The notes under the pieces: generated by a model
Told to the model about the DNA's origin: nothing
Database searches by the model: none
The model's input: the letters and a program-made list of their open reading frames with translations, nothing else
Translations under genes and position numbers: made by a program
Part shown: positions 44,318 to 52,783 of the stretch, one piece after another
How the letters are laid out: each line of letters begins with the position of its first letter
How positions within the stretch are numbered: position 1 is the first letter of the stretch
DNA from: Deltaproteobacteria bacterium HGW-Deltaproteobacteria-15
GTDB lineage: Bacteria; Desulfobacterota; DSM-4660; Desulfatiglandales; HGW-15
Length of the DNA stretch: 64,000 nucleotides
Assembly (NCBI GenBank): GCA_002840535.1
Contig: PHBH01000055.1
Span: 1 to 64,000, forward strand
Direction: 5' to 3'

Positions 44318-44587
44318 TCAGGCGCGCTGTTCTCTTCGTTTTGCCGCACGGATCGGTGTTTTGAAAACGAGAGAAAGATCGTCCGATCTCCGGATGTCCA
44401 GCTTTACATCGTTCTTTTCAATTTCGAAATACCTGGAGATGACTTCTACGATCTCGTGTTGGAGATCGCTCAGCATTTCATTGGAGACGTCCAGTTTGTC
44501 GTAGATCAAAGCAAATCGAAGTCTTGTCTTGGCGACTTCCTTGCTGGTTCTCTTACCCATGAACCTTCGAAACCACGTCGTCAGCAT
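44318..44587 (-). CDS. minE: Cell division topological factor MinE
   Basis: An 89-residue protein. The N-terminal amphipathic/MinD-contact region (A-K-T-R-L-R-F-A-L-I-Y-D-K) and the C-terminal dimer part (I-V-E-V-I-S-R-Y-F-E-I) are complete. MinE drives MinD off the membrane and creates the pole-to-pole oscillation that keeps the Z ring at mid-cell. It is downstream of minD, with a GAGGGA ribosome site lying past the ancestral minD stop. Confidence 0.92.
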   Translation of the reverse strand: MLTTWFRRFMGKRTSKEVAKTRLRFALIYDKLDVSNEMLSDLQHEIVEVISRYFEIEKNDVKLDIRRSDDLSLVFKTPIRAAKRREQRA

Positions 44588-44604
44588 CCCGATCCCTCAA
44601 TTCT

Positions 44605-45447
44605 TCATCCCGAATTTTGAAGCAAGCTTCTGCCAGATGCTCTTCTGCCCTTTGGGAACCTGTATCGGGAGGTCGGGATCGCCGTTGAGCCGCATGGCGA
44701 TCCGCTTGAATGTATCGGGAGGTCGGGATCGCCGTTGAGCCGCATGGCGATCCGCTTGAAAGCCTCCCCTGCGTTGGATCCTTTTTCGAGCACAAGAGGA
44801 ACCCCGTTATTCGTGGAGACGACCACGCGGTCATCCATCGGCACGAGGCCCAGGAGTTCTATTGACAGGACCTCCATGATGTCCTCGTGGCTCAGCATGT
44901 CCCCCTTTGCCACCATTTCAGGAACGATCCGATTGACCACGAGTTTCGGCGTGATGGAACGCGAGTACAGGAGCCCGATCACCCGATCCGCGTCCCGCAC
45001 CGAGGAGACCTCCGGAGTGCAGATCACCACCGCCTCGTCGGCGGGTGCAACCGCGTTCTGGAAGCCCCTCTCGATTCCCGCCGGACAATCCATGAGGACA
45101 TAGTCGAATTCCCTCCGCAACTGTTTACAGAGCCGCACGACCCCTTCCGGATCGATGACATCCTTGTTGTCGCTCTGTGATGCGGGAATGAGAAAGAGAT
45201 CCTCGATTCTTCTGTCCTTGATAGCGGCCTGCTTGATCTTGCACTTCCCCTTGACCGCATCGACCACCGTGAAGACGATCCGGTTTTCGAGCCCCATCAC
45301 CACATCCAGGTTTCTCAGGCCGATGTCCATGTCGATCACTGCGACTCGTTTGCGCTCCAGGGCCAGAGCAGCCCCGATATTCAATGTGGCCGTGGTCTTG
45401 CCAACGCCCCCTTTGCCCGATGTCACAACTATGATTCGTCCTTCCAA
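44605..45447 (-). CDS. minD: Septum-site ATPase MinD with a frameshifted C-terminus
   Basis: A ParA-type ATPase (deviant Walker A G-K-G-G-V-G-K-T-T near the start; V-A-V-I-D-M-D-I-G; D-C-P-A-G-I). It is normal until D-P-D-L-P-I. An exact 50-bp tandem duplication then shifts the frame and gives about 35 unrelated residues, ending S-L-L-Q-N-S-G. Removing one copy restores P-K-G-Q-K-S-I-W-Q-K-L-A-S-K-F-G, the membrane-targeting helix, and a stop at 44597 (266 residues). As written, MinD should not bind membrane well. The start is TTG at 45447 (AAGGTG upstream), matching the family N-terminus. Confidence 0.92.
   Translation of the reverse strand: MEGRIIVVTSGKGGVGKTTATLNIGAALALERKRVAVIDMDIGLRNLDVVMGLENRIVFTVVDAVKGKCKIKQAAIKDRRIEDLFLIPASQSDNKDVIDPEGVVRLCKQLRREFDYVLMDCPAGIERGFQNAVAPADEAVVICTPEVSSVRDADRVIGLLYSRSITPKLVVNRIVPEMVAKGDMLSHEDIMEVLSIELLGLVPMDDRVVVSTNNGVPLVLEKGSNAGEAFKRIAMRLNGDPDLPIHSSGSPCGSTAIPTSRYRFPKGRRASGRSLLQNSG
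44661..44760. repeat. Exact 50-bp tandem duplication inside minD
   Basis: 44661-44710 and 44711-44760 are identical base for base. As 50 is not a multiple of three, it shifts the reading frame. Confidence 0.98.
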
Positions 45448-45578
45448 GGTGCACCTTAACAAACTGCCGCCTTGTCTCATCCATCAGACTCCCCCATCGC
45501 CGCCTCCGGCGGTATCTTCCGACAAGGGGGGGAGACTTCGGCTGCCCTTGGGCAAGCGGCTACGCGAGGTAACCCGCT

Positions 45579-46271
45579 TCACCTCACCTCCGGCCAGGAA
45601 AGACGCTTGAACGGCCCTGCTTTCAGATAATTCTCTATTACGATCGAACCGCCTTTTGCTCGGGCGAATTCGGCCTGGCCAAACCCGGCTGTGGAGGAGA
45701 AATTGGTTTCGATCACACCAGCGATTTGAACCTGCATCGGCCTGAAATCGAGAGCCAGCACGATCGCCTCCTGGCGGTCAGGTTGACCGGCGGCTGCGGT
45801 TCCGCAAAGACTTCCTAAAATCAGGATGTCACCCCCGGCAATCACCTCGCCTCCCGGGTTGACATCCCCGAGCAAAACCAGGTGCTTTCTCGCAGTGACA
45901 TGCTGACCTGAACGCACCCGGCCTGAGAGGATGAGGGCCTCGCTCCGACGGTTTCGCCAAGACTGGAACACGTCCTGCTGCCGAACCTGTTCTTCCGATA
46001 CGTCGCGCTTTCTCGCAGGACCTGTGACCGATCCAACCCCGAAATTCTTCTTGAGAAAGGAGGCGAGGGTATCGATCAGCTCCTTGTGATCTTCCTCTCC
46101 TCCGGGCTCAAGAATCACTTTGGCATTACAGGCAACGTGCCTCAATCTCTCGAAAGCGGTCTTCAGATCCGATTGCAGTGTTTCAATCGGCTGGGAGGGA
46201 TCCAGGGACACGCTGATGCCGTCTCCTACCCCCTTCAGCTTGACCGATGAGATTTCCTCCCTTTTTTTCAT
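45579..46271 (-). CDS. minC: Septum-site inhibitor MinC
   Basis: A 230-residue protein. The N-terminal FtsZ-inhibiting domain (about 1-105) is followed by the beta-helix C-terminal domain: R-S-G-Q-H-V, G-D-V-N-P-G-G-E-V-I-A-G-G-D-I-L-I-L-G and A-G-x-x-E-T-N, which binds MinD and polymerises. It is first in the minCDE operon; its promoter lies 87 bases upstream. About 130 bases with GC-rich hairpins (CCGCC-TCC-GGCGG at 45501) separate it from minD. Confidence 0.92.
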   Translation of the reverse strand: MKKREEISSVKLKGVGDGISVSLDPSQPIETLQSDLKTAFERLRHVACNAKVILEPGGEEDHKELIDTLASFLKKNFGVGSVTGPARKRDVSEEQVRQQDVFQSWRNRRSEALILSGRVRSGQHVTARKHLVLLGDVNPGGEVIAGGDILILGSLCGTAAAGQPDRQEAIVLALDFRPMQVQIAGVIETNFSSTAGFGQAEFARAKGGSIVIENYLKAGPFKRLSWPEVR

Positions 46272-46357
46272 AATCCCTTCTGATTCTCTCCCTTTTGAAC
46301 AGGAAATAGCTGTGTATTTTCATGGGCTTATCGTAAATCGGGAACTTGGGAGAAACG

Positions 46358-46386
46358 ACTATAGAGAAATGGCCGGATCGTGTCAA
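46358..46386 (-). promoter_or_regulatory. Sigma-70 promoter of minCDE
   Basis: On the minus strand: TTGACA, 17-base spacer, TATAGT. Near-consensus, ending 87 bases before the minC start. Confidence 0.75.
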
Positions 46387-46746
46387 CAAGGAAATCGCAA
46401 TATATTGTGTAGTATACTAGCCAATGAAAACAGTGCCGTCAAAGCTCCTGATTTCGATATTTCAATGAAAGCATATTGATGGAGAGACATTCCGATAATA
46501 ATCGTTTGAACATCACGAACGAGCATCTCATATTTTGAAGGGCGGTTTGGGAGATTACTCGCGCTGTTTCAAAGTGACATTGTATGCAACAATTTTTAAG
46601 CGCTCCTCGCTTTTGAAAAAGGACCCCATGCCCAAACCTCACTCAACCGGATGTTTCATAGAGCTAAAGTGTTACACAAAGACACATCAGCTAATCGGTT
46701 TTTCAGTGGATCCTGTTTGACGCGCGAGTCTCTCTTTTGCGATTAT
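46387..46746. other. Gene-free stretch
   Basis: AT-rich; no gene, repeat or RNA recognised between the minCDE promoter and the promoter of the winged-helix gene. Confidence 0.5.
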
Positions 46747-46775
46747 TTGCAAAATATATTTTGATCAAGTACAAT
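46747..46775 (+). promoter_or_regulatory. Candidate promoter of the winged-helix gene
   Basis: TTGCAA, 17-base spacer, TACAAT. The -10 is strong and the -35 matches 4 of 6. It lies about 40 bases before the start. Confidence 0.5.
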
Positions 46776-46814
46776 ACTCCAAAATCCTTACTCTCAAATT
46801 CAAAGGAGACAAAT

Positions 46815-47177
46815 ATGAGAAGAGCAGGAAAGGAATTGGATTTGAAAGCGCAGGTGTTGAAGAGATACCAGGAACTCCTGAAAGAGAGAAATGAGATTGA
46901 CGGAGAACTGAAGGGGCTCGAGATTTATTTGAAATCCGTCGGATCCGTCAAGGCTCCCAGGAAGAGCCGTAAGAGCACAAAGAGTACAGGCAAGAAAAAG
47001 GGATCCGCTACTGAGATGATTCTCTCTGTGATCGGGAAACATGGAGATGGTGTTTCCATAGATCAGATCATGAAGGAGACGGGGCTTGGAAGACAGACTG
47101 TGAACGGGGTACTCAACAGGATGAAGAAAGAGAAGAAGGTCAAGGCGGTCAAGAGGGGAATTTACGTCAAGAGTTGA
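46815..47177 (+). CDS. Small winged-helix DNA-binding protein
   Basis: A 120-residue protein with three parts. A coiled coil (about 5-45, L-K-E-R-N-E-I-D-G-E-L) is followed by a Lys/Ser-rich linker (about 50-68) and a winged helix (about 68-120; T-E-M-I-L-S-V-I-G-K-H, then T-G-L-G-R-Q-T-V-N-G-V-L-N-R-M, and the wing V-K-R-G-I-Y-V). The linker resembles DNA-packing tails. It may act as a nucleoid or regulatory protein; targets are unknown. ATG 46815 has AAAGGAG. A terminator follows at 47261. Confidence 0.75.
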   Translation: MRRAGKELDLKAQVLKRYQELLKERNEIDGELKGLEIYLKSVGSVKAPRKSRKSTKSTGKKKGSATEMILSVIGKHGDGVSIDQIMKETGLGRQTVNGVLNRMKKEKKVKAVKRGIYVKS

Positions 47178-47260
47178 TCATTATCCCTTTGCCAGGCATG
47201 GTCATCTCATTTGATCGCGGCCCATATGGAGCAGGAGAAATGCATGTAATGGTGACCATA

Positions 47261-47302
47261 AAGCGGAGCGTTCCTTGGGAGACACACGGGACGCTCCGCT
47301 TT
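47261..47302. terminator. Bidirectional terminator
   Basis: Stem AAGCGGAGCGTTCC (47261-47274) and GGGACGCTCCGCTT (47288-47301) with a short T run. It lies between two convergent genes. Confidence 0.8.
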
Positions 47303-47326
47303 CTTGAGCCTCAAAGAACCGGTTCG

Positions 47327-47899
47327 TTACCTGTCAAGGTCCACCGACACTGAGACCGGATTGGCGATCGTGTTGAACACAGGCGAATACTTCTTGGCCA
47401 TCAGGATTAATTCCTTCTTTTCTTCATCCGACAGGTCTGCATCGATTTTGAAGTATATGCGGATGGACTGATATCCGACGTCCACTTCCTCTGACAGACC
47501 GAGAAAACCGTGAAGGTCGATATCGCCTTCATATCTCGATTCCACGCCTTTGATTTCAATCCCTTTCGCGGCAGCATGGGCGACCATTGACGTGGTGAGA
47601 CATCCTGAAAGCGCGACCAGGAGATACTCCACCGGGTTCATCCCCTTATTATGTCCCAATAGAACCGGCGGTTCATCCATATCGAAATCCACAGGCTCTC
47701 GGGAATCGTCCTCCTGGAGAGCCCCGTAAAAATCTTTTACGGTTCCTCTATTGTGGGTGCCGCCAATCCACTTGTTTCTTGCCCGAAACTTGAATTTGGC
47801 GATATCCGGGTTTTTCTTGATAAGCTCAATCGTGCTGAACAATTGATCCACGTTGACGCCGTTGATAATCTTGTCCTTCTTTTCGGCTGTTGCTTCCAT
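47327..47899 (-). CDS. OsmC family protein
   Basis: A 190-residue OsmC/Ohr-fold protein. The conserved Cys is in A-L-S-G-C-L-T-T-S near residue 110; the region that holds the second Cys in true peroxidases reads K-K-Y-S-P-V-F-N-T-I-A-N-P, with no Cys. A classical two-Cys peroxidase mechanism is therefore doubtful. Relatives of this kind are common but of uncertain function. ATG at 47899 (AAGGAG 7 bases upstream) is chosen over the longer frame. Confidence 0.85.
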   Translation of the reverse strand: MEATAEKKDKIINGVNVDQLFSTIELIKKNPDIAKFKFRARNKWIGGTHNRGTVKDFYGALQEDDSREPVDFDMDEPPVLLGHNKGMNPVEYLLVALSGCLTTSMVAHAAAKGIEIKGVESRYEGDIDLHGFLGLSEEVDVGYQSIRIYFKIDADLSDEEKKELILMAKKYSPVFNTIANPVSVSVDLDR

Positions 47900-48216
47900 G
47901 ACGATCTCCTTGTTGTGCGAAGAACAATCTGCCGCTTCTGCTTCGATGGGGCACGGAAGACTGCCTTTCCTCCAGATCGGCACGTGCTCCCAGCGGTAGA
48001 GAACGTGTACGGTCTCTGGGGCAAGATAAGGAGAATTCAGGGAAGGGAAATGGGTGATTGGTGGTATTATGTAGCGCGTTCGTTCTCATTCTGCCTGCTG
48101 CAGGACTATGGATGAAACAAATCGCTGGTCGATGAAATGGTACGCGGAACAAGGGGACTCAAATCGCGGAACCGCCCGAGAAGCATGCTTGTGTGAACGT
48201 TGCTTCTGCGAGCGCT
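47900..48216. other. Gene-free stretch
   Basis: Nothing recognised between the OsmC gene start and the end of the ABC-F gene. Confidence 0.45.
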
Positions 48217-50025
48217 CTATCTTCTTTCCTGCCGGAGGTTCTCGAGCTCCTGCCAGCGTGCATAAGTTTGTTCCAGGGTTTTTTCCAGCTCATCGAGTCT
48301 TGCCTTTGCCCCGCCAACCTTTTCTCCTGCTTCCCGGTAAAAATTCGGGTCGGCCATCCGCGCATAGAGGGATCTCTGTTCTGTCTCCAGTTGTTCTATG
48401 TTCCGCGGCAACTCCTCGAGCTCCCTTGATTCCTTGAAGGTCAGCTTCCGTGGCTTCTCCGGATGCACCCACTGCTTCCGCGGCTCCACTTTTCCTTTTG
48501 CTGTCTTCCGAGCGGAGATCTTCTCTTCGGACGGATGTGGCCGCTGCCTTAGCCAGTCGTCATAGCCTCCAGCATACTCGGTGATCACCCCGTTCTTTTC
48601 GAAAACCAGGGTGCTGGTGACAACACCATTGAGGAATTCCCGGTCATGGCTTACAAGCAGTATTGTACCGGAATACTCCAGCAGCCGTTCTTCGAGCAGC
48701 TCGAGGGTTTCCATATCCAGATCATTGGTGGGTTCGTCCAACACGAGTACATTGGAGGGCGTTGAGAAGAGACGTGCCAGGAGGAGGCGGTTTCTCTCTC
48801 CGCCGGAGAGAATGCGCACAGGGCTGCGGGAGCGGTCCGGGGAAAAGAGAAAGTCCTTAAGATAGCCGATCACATGTCGCTGGCCGCCGTTGAGATCGAA
48901 AACCTCTTTGCCGTCCGCGATGCTCTCCTGAACAGTCCGATCCTCATCCAGTTGTGCTCTGAGCTGGTCGAAATAGACCGCTTCCACATTAGCGCCTTGC
49001 CTGACCACCCCTTTTTCCGGCGGGGTTTCCCCGAGCAGAATTCGCAGCAGGGTTGTCTTGCCGACTCCGTTCGGGCCGATGATGCCGATCCGGTCGCCCC
49101 TCATGATTCGTACCGAAAAGTTCCTGATCAGCGGATTTCCTCCGTATGCGTGGCTGATCTTTTCAGCCTCGATCACCAGCTTGCCGGTCCGCTCCGCCTC
49201 TTCGATCTGCATTCGGACGCTGCCCGTACGTGTGCGCAAAGCCTGCTGCTCATCGCGCATTTTCATGAGAACCCGCACCCGCCCTTCATTTCTGGTACGC
49301 CTTGCCTTGATGCCCTGTCTGATCCACGCCTCTTCTTTCGCAAGCTTGCGCATGAAGCGGTTTCGCTGCGCTTCTTCCACTTCGAGGGCCGCATCCCTTC
49401 GCTCAAGAAAAGTTCTGTAATCGCATTCCCAGTTCAACAACCGGCCTCGGTCGAGTTCGACGATGCGCGTGGCAAGTTTTCGCAGAAAAGCCCGGTCGTG
49501 TGTGATAAGAATCAGGGTGCCGCGGTATTTCAGCAGGTACTCTTCCAGCCAGGTGATGGCGGGAATATCCAGATGATTGGTAGGTTCATCCAGCAAAAGC
49601 AAGTCCGGAGCGATTGCGAGGGCACGCGCCAGCAGCACTCTTCGTTTGAACCCGACCGAGAGGTTTTCGAAGCGATCATAGGGATTCAGGGACAGCTTCG
49701 TCAGGACGGTTGCGACCTCGTGGTCCTGAGGACTTTTCGATGATGTCGCCCTGTTCCCGCCCGAAGCCACCTCGGCCACAGATCCCGTCAGGCCTCGCGG
49801 CAGATCCTGGTCAAGGCTTCCTACGGAAAGCCCCTTCTGCAGGATGATCCGGCCGCCGTCAGGAAGAAGTCGGCTTCCTATCAGCCGTAGGAGTGTGGTT
49901 TTTCCCTCGCCGTTTCTGCCGATCAGGGCAACCCGTTCACCCTTCTCCACCTGCAAATCCACATGCTCGAGAAGGGGCGGGCCCCCGAAGCTCACGCTGG
50001 CGTCCTGGACACTTACAATTGCCAT
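48217..50025 (-). CDS. uup: ABC-F ATPase, Uup type
   Basis: A soluble ABC-F protein of 602 residues with two ATPase domains. The first has Walker A G-R-N-G-E-G-K-T and a degenerate signature L-S-V-G-F-K-R-R-V; the second has G-P-N-G-V-G-K-T and L-S-G-G-E-R-N-R. Both have L-D-E-P-T-N-x-L-D. A charged linker lies between (about 240-300), and a coiled coil (L-E-E-L-P-R-N-I-E-Q-L-E) ends it, as in Uup. ABC-F proteins act at the ribosome or on branched DNA. The start at 50025 is 4 bases after the RRM gene stop, so they are co-transcribed. Confidence 0.9.
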   Translation of the reverse strand: MAIVSVQDASVSFGGPPLLEHVDLQVEKGERVALIGRNGEGKTTLLRLIGSRLLPDGGRIILQKGLSVGSLDQDLPRGLTGSVAEVASGGNRATSSKSPQDHEVATVLTKLSLNPYDRFENLSVGFKRRVLLARALAIAPDLLLLDEPTNHLDIPAITWLEEYLLKYRGTLILITHDRAFLRKLATRIVELDRGRLLNWECDYRTFLERRDAALEVEEAQRNRFMRKLAKEEAWIRQGIKARRTRNEGRVRVLMKMRDEQQALRTRTGSVRMQIEEAERTGKLVIEAEKISHAYGGNPLIRNFSVRIMRGDRIGIIGPNGVGKTTLLRILLGETPPEKGVVRQGANVEAVYFDQLRAQLDEDRTVQESIADGKEVFDLNGGQRHVIGYLKDFLFSPDRSRSPVRILSGGERNRLLLARLFSTPSNVLVLDEPTNDLDMETLELLEERLLEYSGTILLVSHDREFLNGVVTSTLVFEKNGVITEYAGGYDDWLRQRPHPSEEKISARKTAKGKVEPRKQWVHPEKPRKLTFKESRELEELPRNIEQLETEQRSLYARMADPNFYREAGEKVGGAKARLDELEKTLEQTYARWQELENLRQERR

Positions 50026-50029
50026 TCTT

Positions 50030-50320
50030 CTAGTATCTGTTTCTACCAAATGGCCGCTTGGACTTTTTTGGCTTTTTGCCGCCGGGATCGGCCGGGATGA
50101 CCTTGATGTTCCTTCCATCAATTACCTTCCCGTTTAGAGCTTTTATCGCCTTATCCGCGTCGGAGTTGTTTGGCATGTCCACGAATCCGAACCCCTTTGA
50201 CTGCCCTGTACCTCTATCGGAGATTATTTTGACACTCTCCAGTTCTCCGAATTCCGTGAAAAGAGCCTTTAAATCGTCCTCAGTAACGCTGTAAGGGAGT
50301 TGACCGACATAGATGTTCAT
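50030..50320 (-). CDS. RRM RNA-binding protein
   Basis: A 96-residue protein with one RNA recognition motif. RNP2 is I-Y-V-G-Q-L (3-8) and RNP1 is K-G-F-G-F-V-D-M (42-49); a Lys/Arg/Pro-rich tail follows. These bacterial RRM proteins resemble cyanobacterial Rbp cold-shock proteins. The cspA gene is upstream, though a terminator lies between, and uup follows after 4 bases. Confidence 0.92.
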   Translation of the reverse strand: MNIYVGQLPYSVTEDDLKALFTEFGELESVKIISDRGTGQSKGFGFVDMPNNSDADKAIKALNGKVIDGRNIKVIPADPGGKKPKKSKRPFGRNRY

Positions 50321-50452
50321 AAAGACATCTCCTTCCTTTCTAACCCTTCCGCTCTATGAAACCAAGCTGGGTTGGCCGTGGGGGCTCTTTCAAGAAAGAA
50401 AGCCGCCACCTCATACCCACCTGTTCAGAGCCGGAGTATTAAAGAATGATAA

Positions 50453-50490
50453 AAAAAGGGCATTCCACCACAATCCGATGGATGCCCTTT
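50453..50490 (-). terminator. Rho-independent terminator after cspA
   Basis: On the minus strand: stem AAAGGGCAT / ATGCCCTTT with seven T following, 24 bases beyond the cspA stop. Confidence 0.88.
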
Positions 50491-50513
50491 GTTTCCAGTT
50501 GGACTATAGCAAG

Positions 50514-50714
50514 CTATACGATAGTGACGTTCGCTGCAGCAGGGCCCTTTTTCCCCTTTTCTATGTCAAAGGTAACCCTGTCGCCTTCTTTGAGAGACTT
50601 GAATCCGCTTCCGTTGATGGCGGTATGATGCACGAATACATCAGGACCATCTTCCTGCTGAATGAAGCCAAAGCCTTTCTGGTCATTAAACCACTTGACT
50701 GTTCCATTGGCCAT
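50514..50714 (-). CDS. Cold shock protein (CspA family)
   Basis: A 66-residue single-domain nucleic-acid chaperone. RNP1 is K-G-F-G-F-I (14-19) and RNP2 is V-F-V-H-H (about 27-31). The W and F residues needed to stack on single strands are present. ATG at 50714 (GGAGGGGG upstream). The promoter puts the transcript start about 140 bases upstream, the long leader typical of cold-induced csp mRNAs. Confidence 0.95.
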   Translation of the reverse strand: MANGTVKWFNDQKGFGFIQQEDGPDVFVHHTAINGSGFKSLKEGDRVTFDIEKGKKGPAAANVTIV

Positions 50715-50862
50715 GGTGACACCCCCTCCTTTTAAAAAGTTTTTCTTGAGTTTCCAATCCAATTAACTTCTGAGTCTCAAACGGGCTGCCACTCTTGGCA
50801 AATGGATCATCCCCTCAGAACGACACAGGCCCGCCTAAAGGCGAGCCTTCATGGTTATTAGA

Positions 50863-50891
50863 ATCATAGTTTCCCATTCCGGTGAAGTCAA
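50863..50891 (-). promoter_or_regulatory. Sigma-70 promoter of the cold shock gene
   Basis: On the minus strand: TTGACT, 17-base spacer, TATGAT. The predicted leader is about 140 bases. Confidence 0.7.
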
Positions 50892-51022
50892 GGTAATAAA
50901 AGCATGAAATAAAAGCATCCAGGAGAGAGCAAAGATTCGATTGAATTCAAAAAGCCGTTTCTTTTTGACCGCCAATGGTAGATTCCCTATACTCCATAAG
51001 AAAAAAGATTGTGAAGGTCCAA

Positions 51023-52051
51023 ATGGAAATTCCCGGCAGTAAGCTCTCCGCCTTTCTTTTCCCTCACTCTCACGCTTCAGAACGAGAGATCAAGAGTTTG
51101 CTCTCTTTCTTCGACAATTTGACGATTTTTCAGCCATGGCACATTGAAAATCAATTCTCTGTTCCATCTGAATGGGGCCTCAGAGTCCTCCGTCCGCCGG
51201 AGCATCTCAGGCCCATCGAGGGTTTTCCTTCGTTGCTCTCCGAATACAAGAATTGGATGAGACAATGTAAGGATAAAGGATATGCCTCAGTATTGGCGGC
51301 CGTCCAATATGGGAAGAGCAATGATTGCACATGGGACATTCGCCGATCCATTCGCGGATTGGATGAGAGAGCAGATCAGTCTCAAACTTCTGCGACTCAA
51401 TGGCACCTTCTGCTTCACCTTGCCCGAGAGACAGAGGAGAGGCTTAGAGAAGCCGGCGAGGTATTGACGGTCCTCAGGGAGAAGGGCAGCCCCCTTCGCG
51501 ATGCGATGGCGGGGGACGAAGCACAAGAGGTGTTGAACGATCTCTCCGACTTCGAACCCGAGCGGGAGATGGATGAGGAAATCATAGGAAGGGTCTTCGG
51601 TGCCTGGCATGGGCTTTTCAGTGAAATGCTGAAAGAAAATGCATCGCTCATCACCCTCAGTCCTCCCGTGTTCGAGACCCTTTCGGAGCTCTGGTCGGAG
51701 TATCGTTCGGATGAATCGGACGAGGAGATTCTCCGCTTTTGCTGGCCCGACCTCTCTCAACTTGATACCTCAGAGTTCCATCTGAAAAAAAGTGAGATGG
51801 AAGGTCATGAGCGGATGAGGGAGTTCAAGGATGCGCTGCAGGAATTCATGAGGAATCCGATAAGGCAATTGAAGATGTTGAGCGGATTGGCCAAAGGTCT
51901 GGAACGGGATTCAGCAGGGAAGGGGAAAGAGATGCTCCGTTTCCGCCTGCGGATTTTTGGCGCTGATCCCGGACCCGGACTCAGGAAGAAGATGTTGAAT
52001 GGAGTGTCGGGCAAATTTCTTTTTCTCCTGGAGGAGTCCTGCCGTGGATGA
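51023..52051 (+). CDS. Unrecognised helical protein, 342 aa
   Basis: No family recognised. Soluble, Leu/Glu-rich and mostly helical, with a distinct N-terminal part (S-K-L-S-A-F-L-F-P-H-S-H, then F-F-D-N-L-T-I-F-Q-P-W) and an acidic middle (about 180-250). The final segment is basic (L-R-F-R-L-R-I-F). No Cys motifs or membrane helices. ATG at 51023 has AAGG 6 bases upstream and is preferred to 50975. Its stop lies inside the start of the next gene, so the two form an operon. A two-part role with that Cys-rich partner is likely, but I cannot say what. Confidence 0.6.
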   Translation: MEIPGSKLSAFLFPHSHASEREIKSLLSFFDNLTIFQPWHIENQFSVPSEWGLRVLRPPEHLRPIEGFPSLLSEYKNWMRQCKDKGYASVLAAVQYGKSNDCTWDIRRSIRGLDERADQSQTSATQWHLLLHLARETEERLREAGEVLTVLREKGSPLRDAMAGDEAQEVLNDLSDFEPEREMDEEIIGRVFGAWHGLFSEMLKENASLITLSPPVFETLSELWSEYRSDESDEEILRFCWPDLSQLDTSEFHLKKSEMEGHERMREFKDALQEFMRNPIRQLKMLSGLAKGLERDSAGKGKEMLRFRLRIFGADPGPGLRKKMLNGVSGKFLFLLEESCRG

Positions 52052-52334
52052 AGGCACGAGCAGGGAAAAATCCCTCGAGGCGCAAGGCTGGACAAGACAG
52101 TTCATCGCAAACGAGCCACGCCTCAGCGAAGCCGCAGACATGTACAGAGAGCTTGGATTCGAGGTGCTCCTCGAACCTCTTCCCGCAGAGCCGGAGTGCA
52201 CAGCCTGTGAAGGAACCGAGGGGGAGCACCAACAGGAGGAGTGCAGGGTCTGCTTTCAGGGTGTGGAGGATCAATACAGGATCATCTACACGAGGCCGCA
52301 CAAGATACGAGATGGAGCAGAAAGCGAGTTGTAG
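52044..52334 (+). CDS. Small protein with two Cys pairs, 96 aa
   Basis: No named family. The first half is an alpha/beta segment (F-I-A-N-E-P-R-L-S-E-A-A-D-M-Y-R-E-L-G-F-E-V-L). Then comes C-T-A-C, a Glu/His-rich loop and C-R-V-C-F, a zinc-ribbon-like arrangement, and a final beta strand (Q-Y-R-I-I-Y-T-R-P). GTG at 52044 lies behind GGAGGAG and overlaps the upstream stop by 8 bases, a tight translational coupling. A metal-binding adaptor for the 342-residue partner is inferred. Confidence 0.6.
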   Translation: MDEGTSREKSLEAQGWTRQFIANEPRLSEAADMYRELGFEVLLEPLPAEPECTACEGTEGEHQQEECRVCFQGVEDQYRIIYTRPHKIRDGAESEL

Positions 52335-52351
52335 GTTCGCATCCGGCAGAA

Positions 52352-52783
52352 TCAGAAAGCCGGCTTATTCACCAAGACCCAGTAAAAACCGACCTCGGAA
52401 ACCACCTTGGCGAACGTGTCAAACCCGACAGGCTTGACGATGTAGCTGTTCACACCCAGTTTGTAACTTTCCACCCTGTCCCTGTCCTCAGCCGACGACG
52501 TCAGAACCACCACTGGGAGAAGCTTGGTATCTTCATTGGAGCGGATCCGTTGCAAAACCTCCAGGCCATCGATTTTGGGAAGCTTCAGATCCAGGAGAAC
52601 CAAATGGGGACAACCTGTCCCACCGGGGACGCACCGGGTCAAGATATAATCGAGCGCCTCCTGGCCGTCGTTCAGCACCTTCACGCAGTTAGCAAGGTTA
52701 TGTTTCTCCAATGCGTGAAGCGTAAGCTCCACGTCAAATGGATTGTCTTCAACAAGAACAATATTGACCTTTTCAACATTCAT
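52352..52783 (-). CDS. Single-domain response regulator (Rcp1-like)
   Basis: A 143-residue receiver only. E12-D13 form the acidic pocket, D65 in L-V-L-L-D-L-K-L-P is the phosphoacceptor, T95 is the switch residue and K117 the conserved lysine. It has the insert common in Rcp-type regulators (R-C-V-P-G-G-T near 50-56). No kinase adjacent. It converges with the unknown pair, leaving 17 bases. Confidence 0.9.
   Translation of the reverse strand: MNVEKVNIVLVEDNPFDVELTLHALEKHNLANCVKVLNDGQEALDYILTRCVPGGTGCPHLVLLDLKLPKIDGLEVLQRIRSNEDTKLLPVVVLTSSAEDRDRVESYKLGVNSYIVKPVGFDTFAKVVSEVGFYWVLVNKPAF

Noticed and set aside
46535..46720. 61-codon plus-strand frame in the min/winged-helix gap
   Set aside because: No start signal, and its composition looks like translated non-coding DNA.
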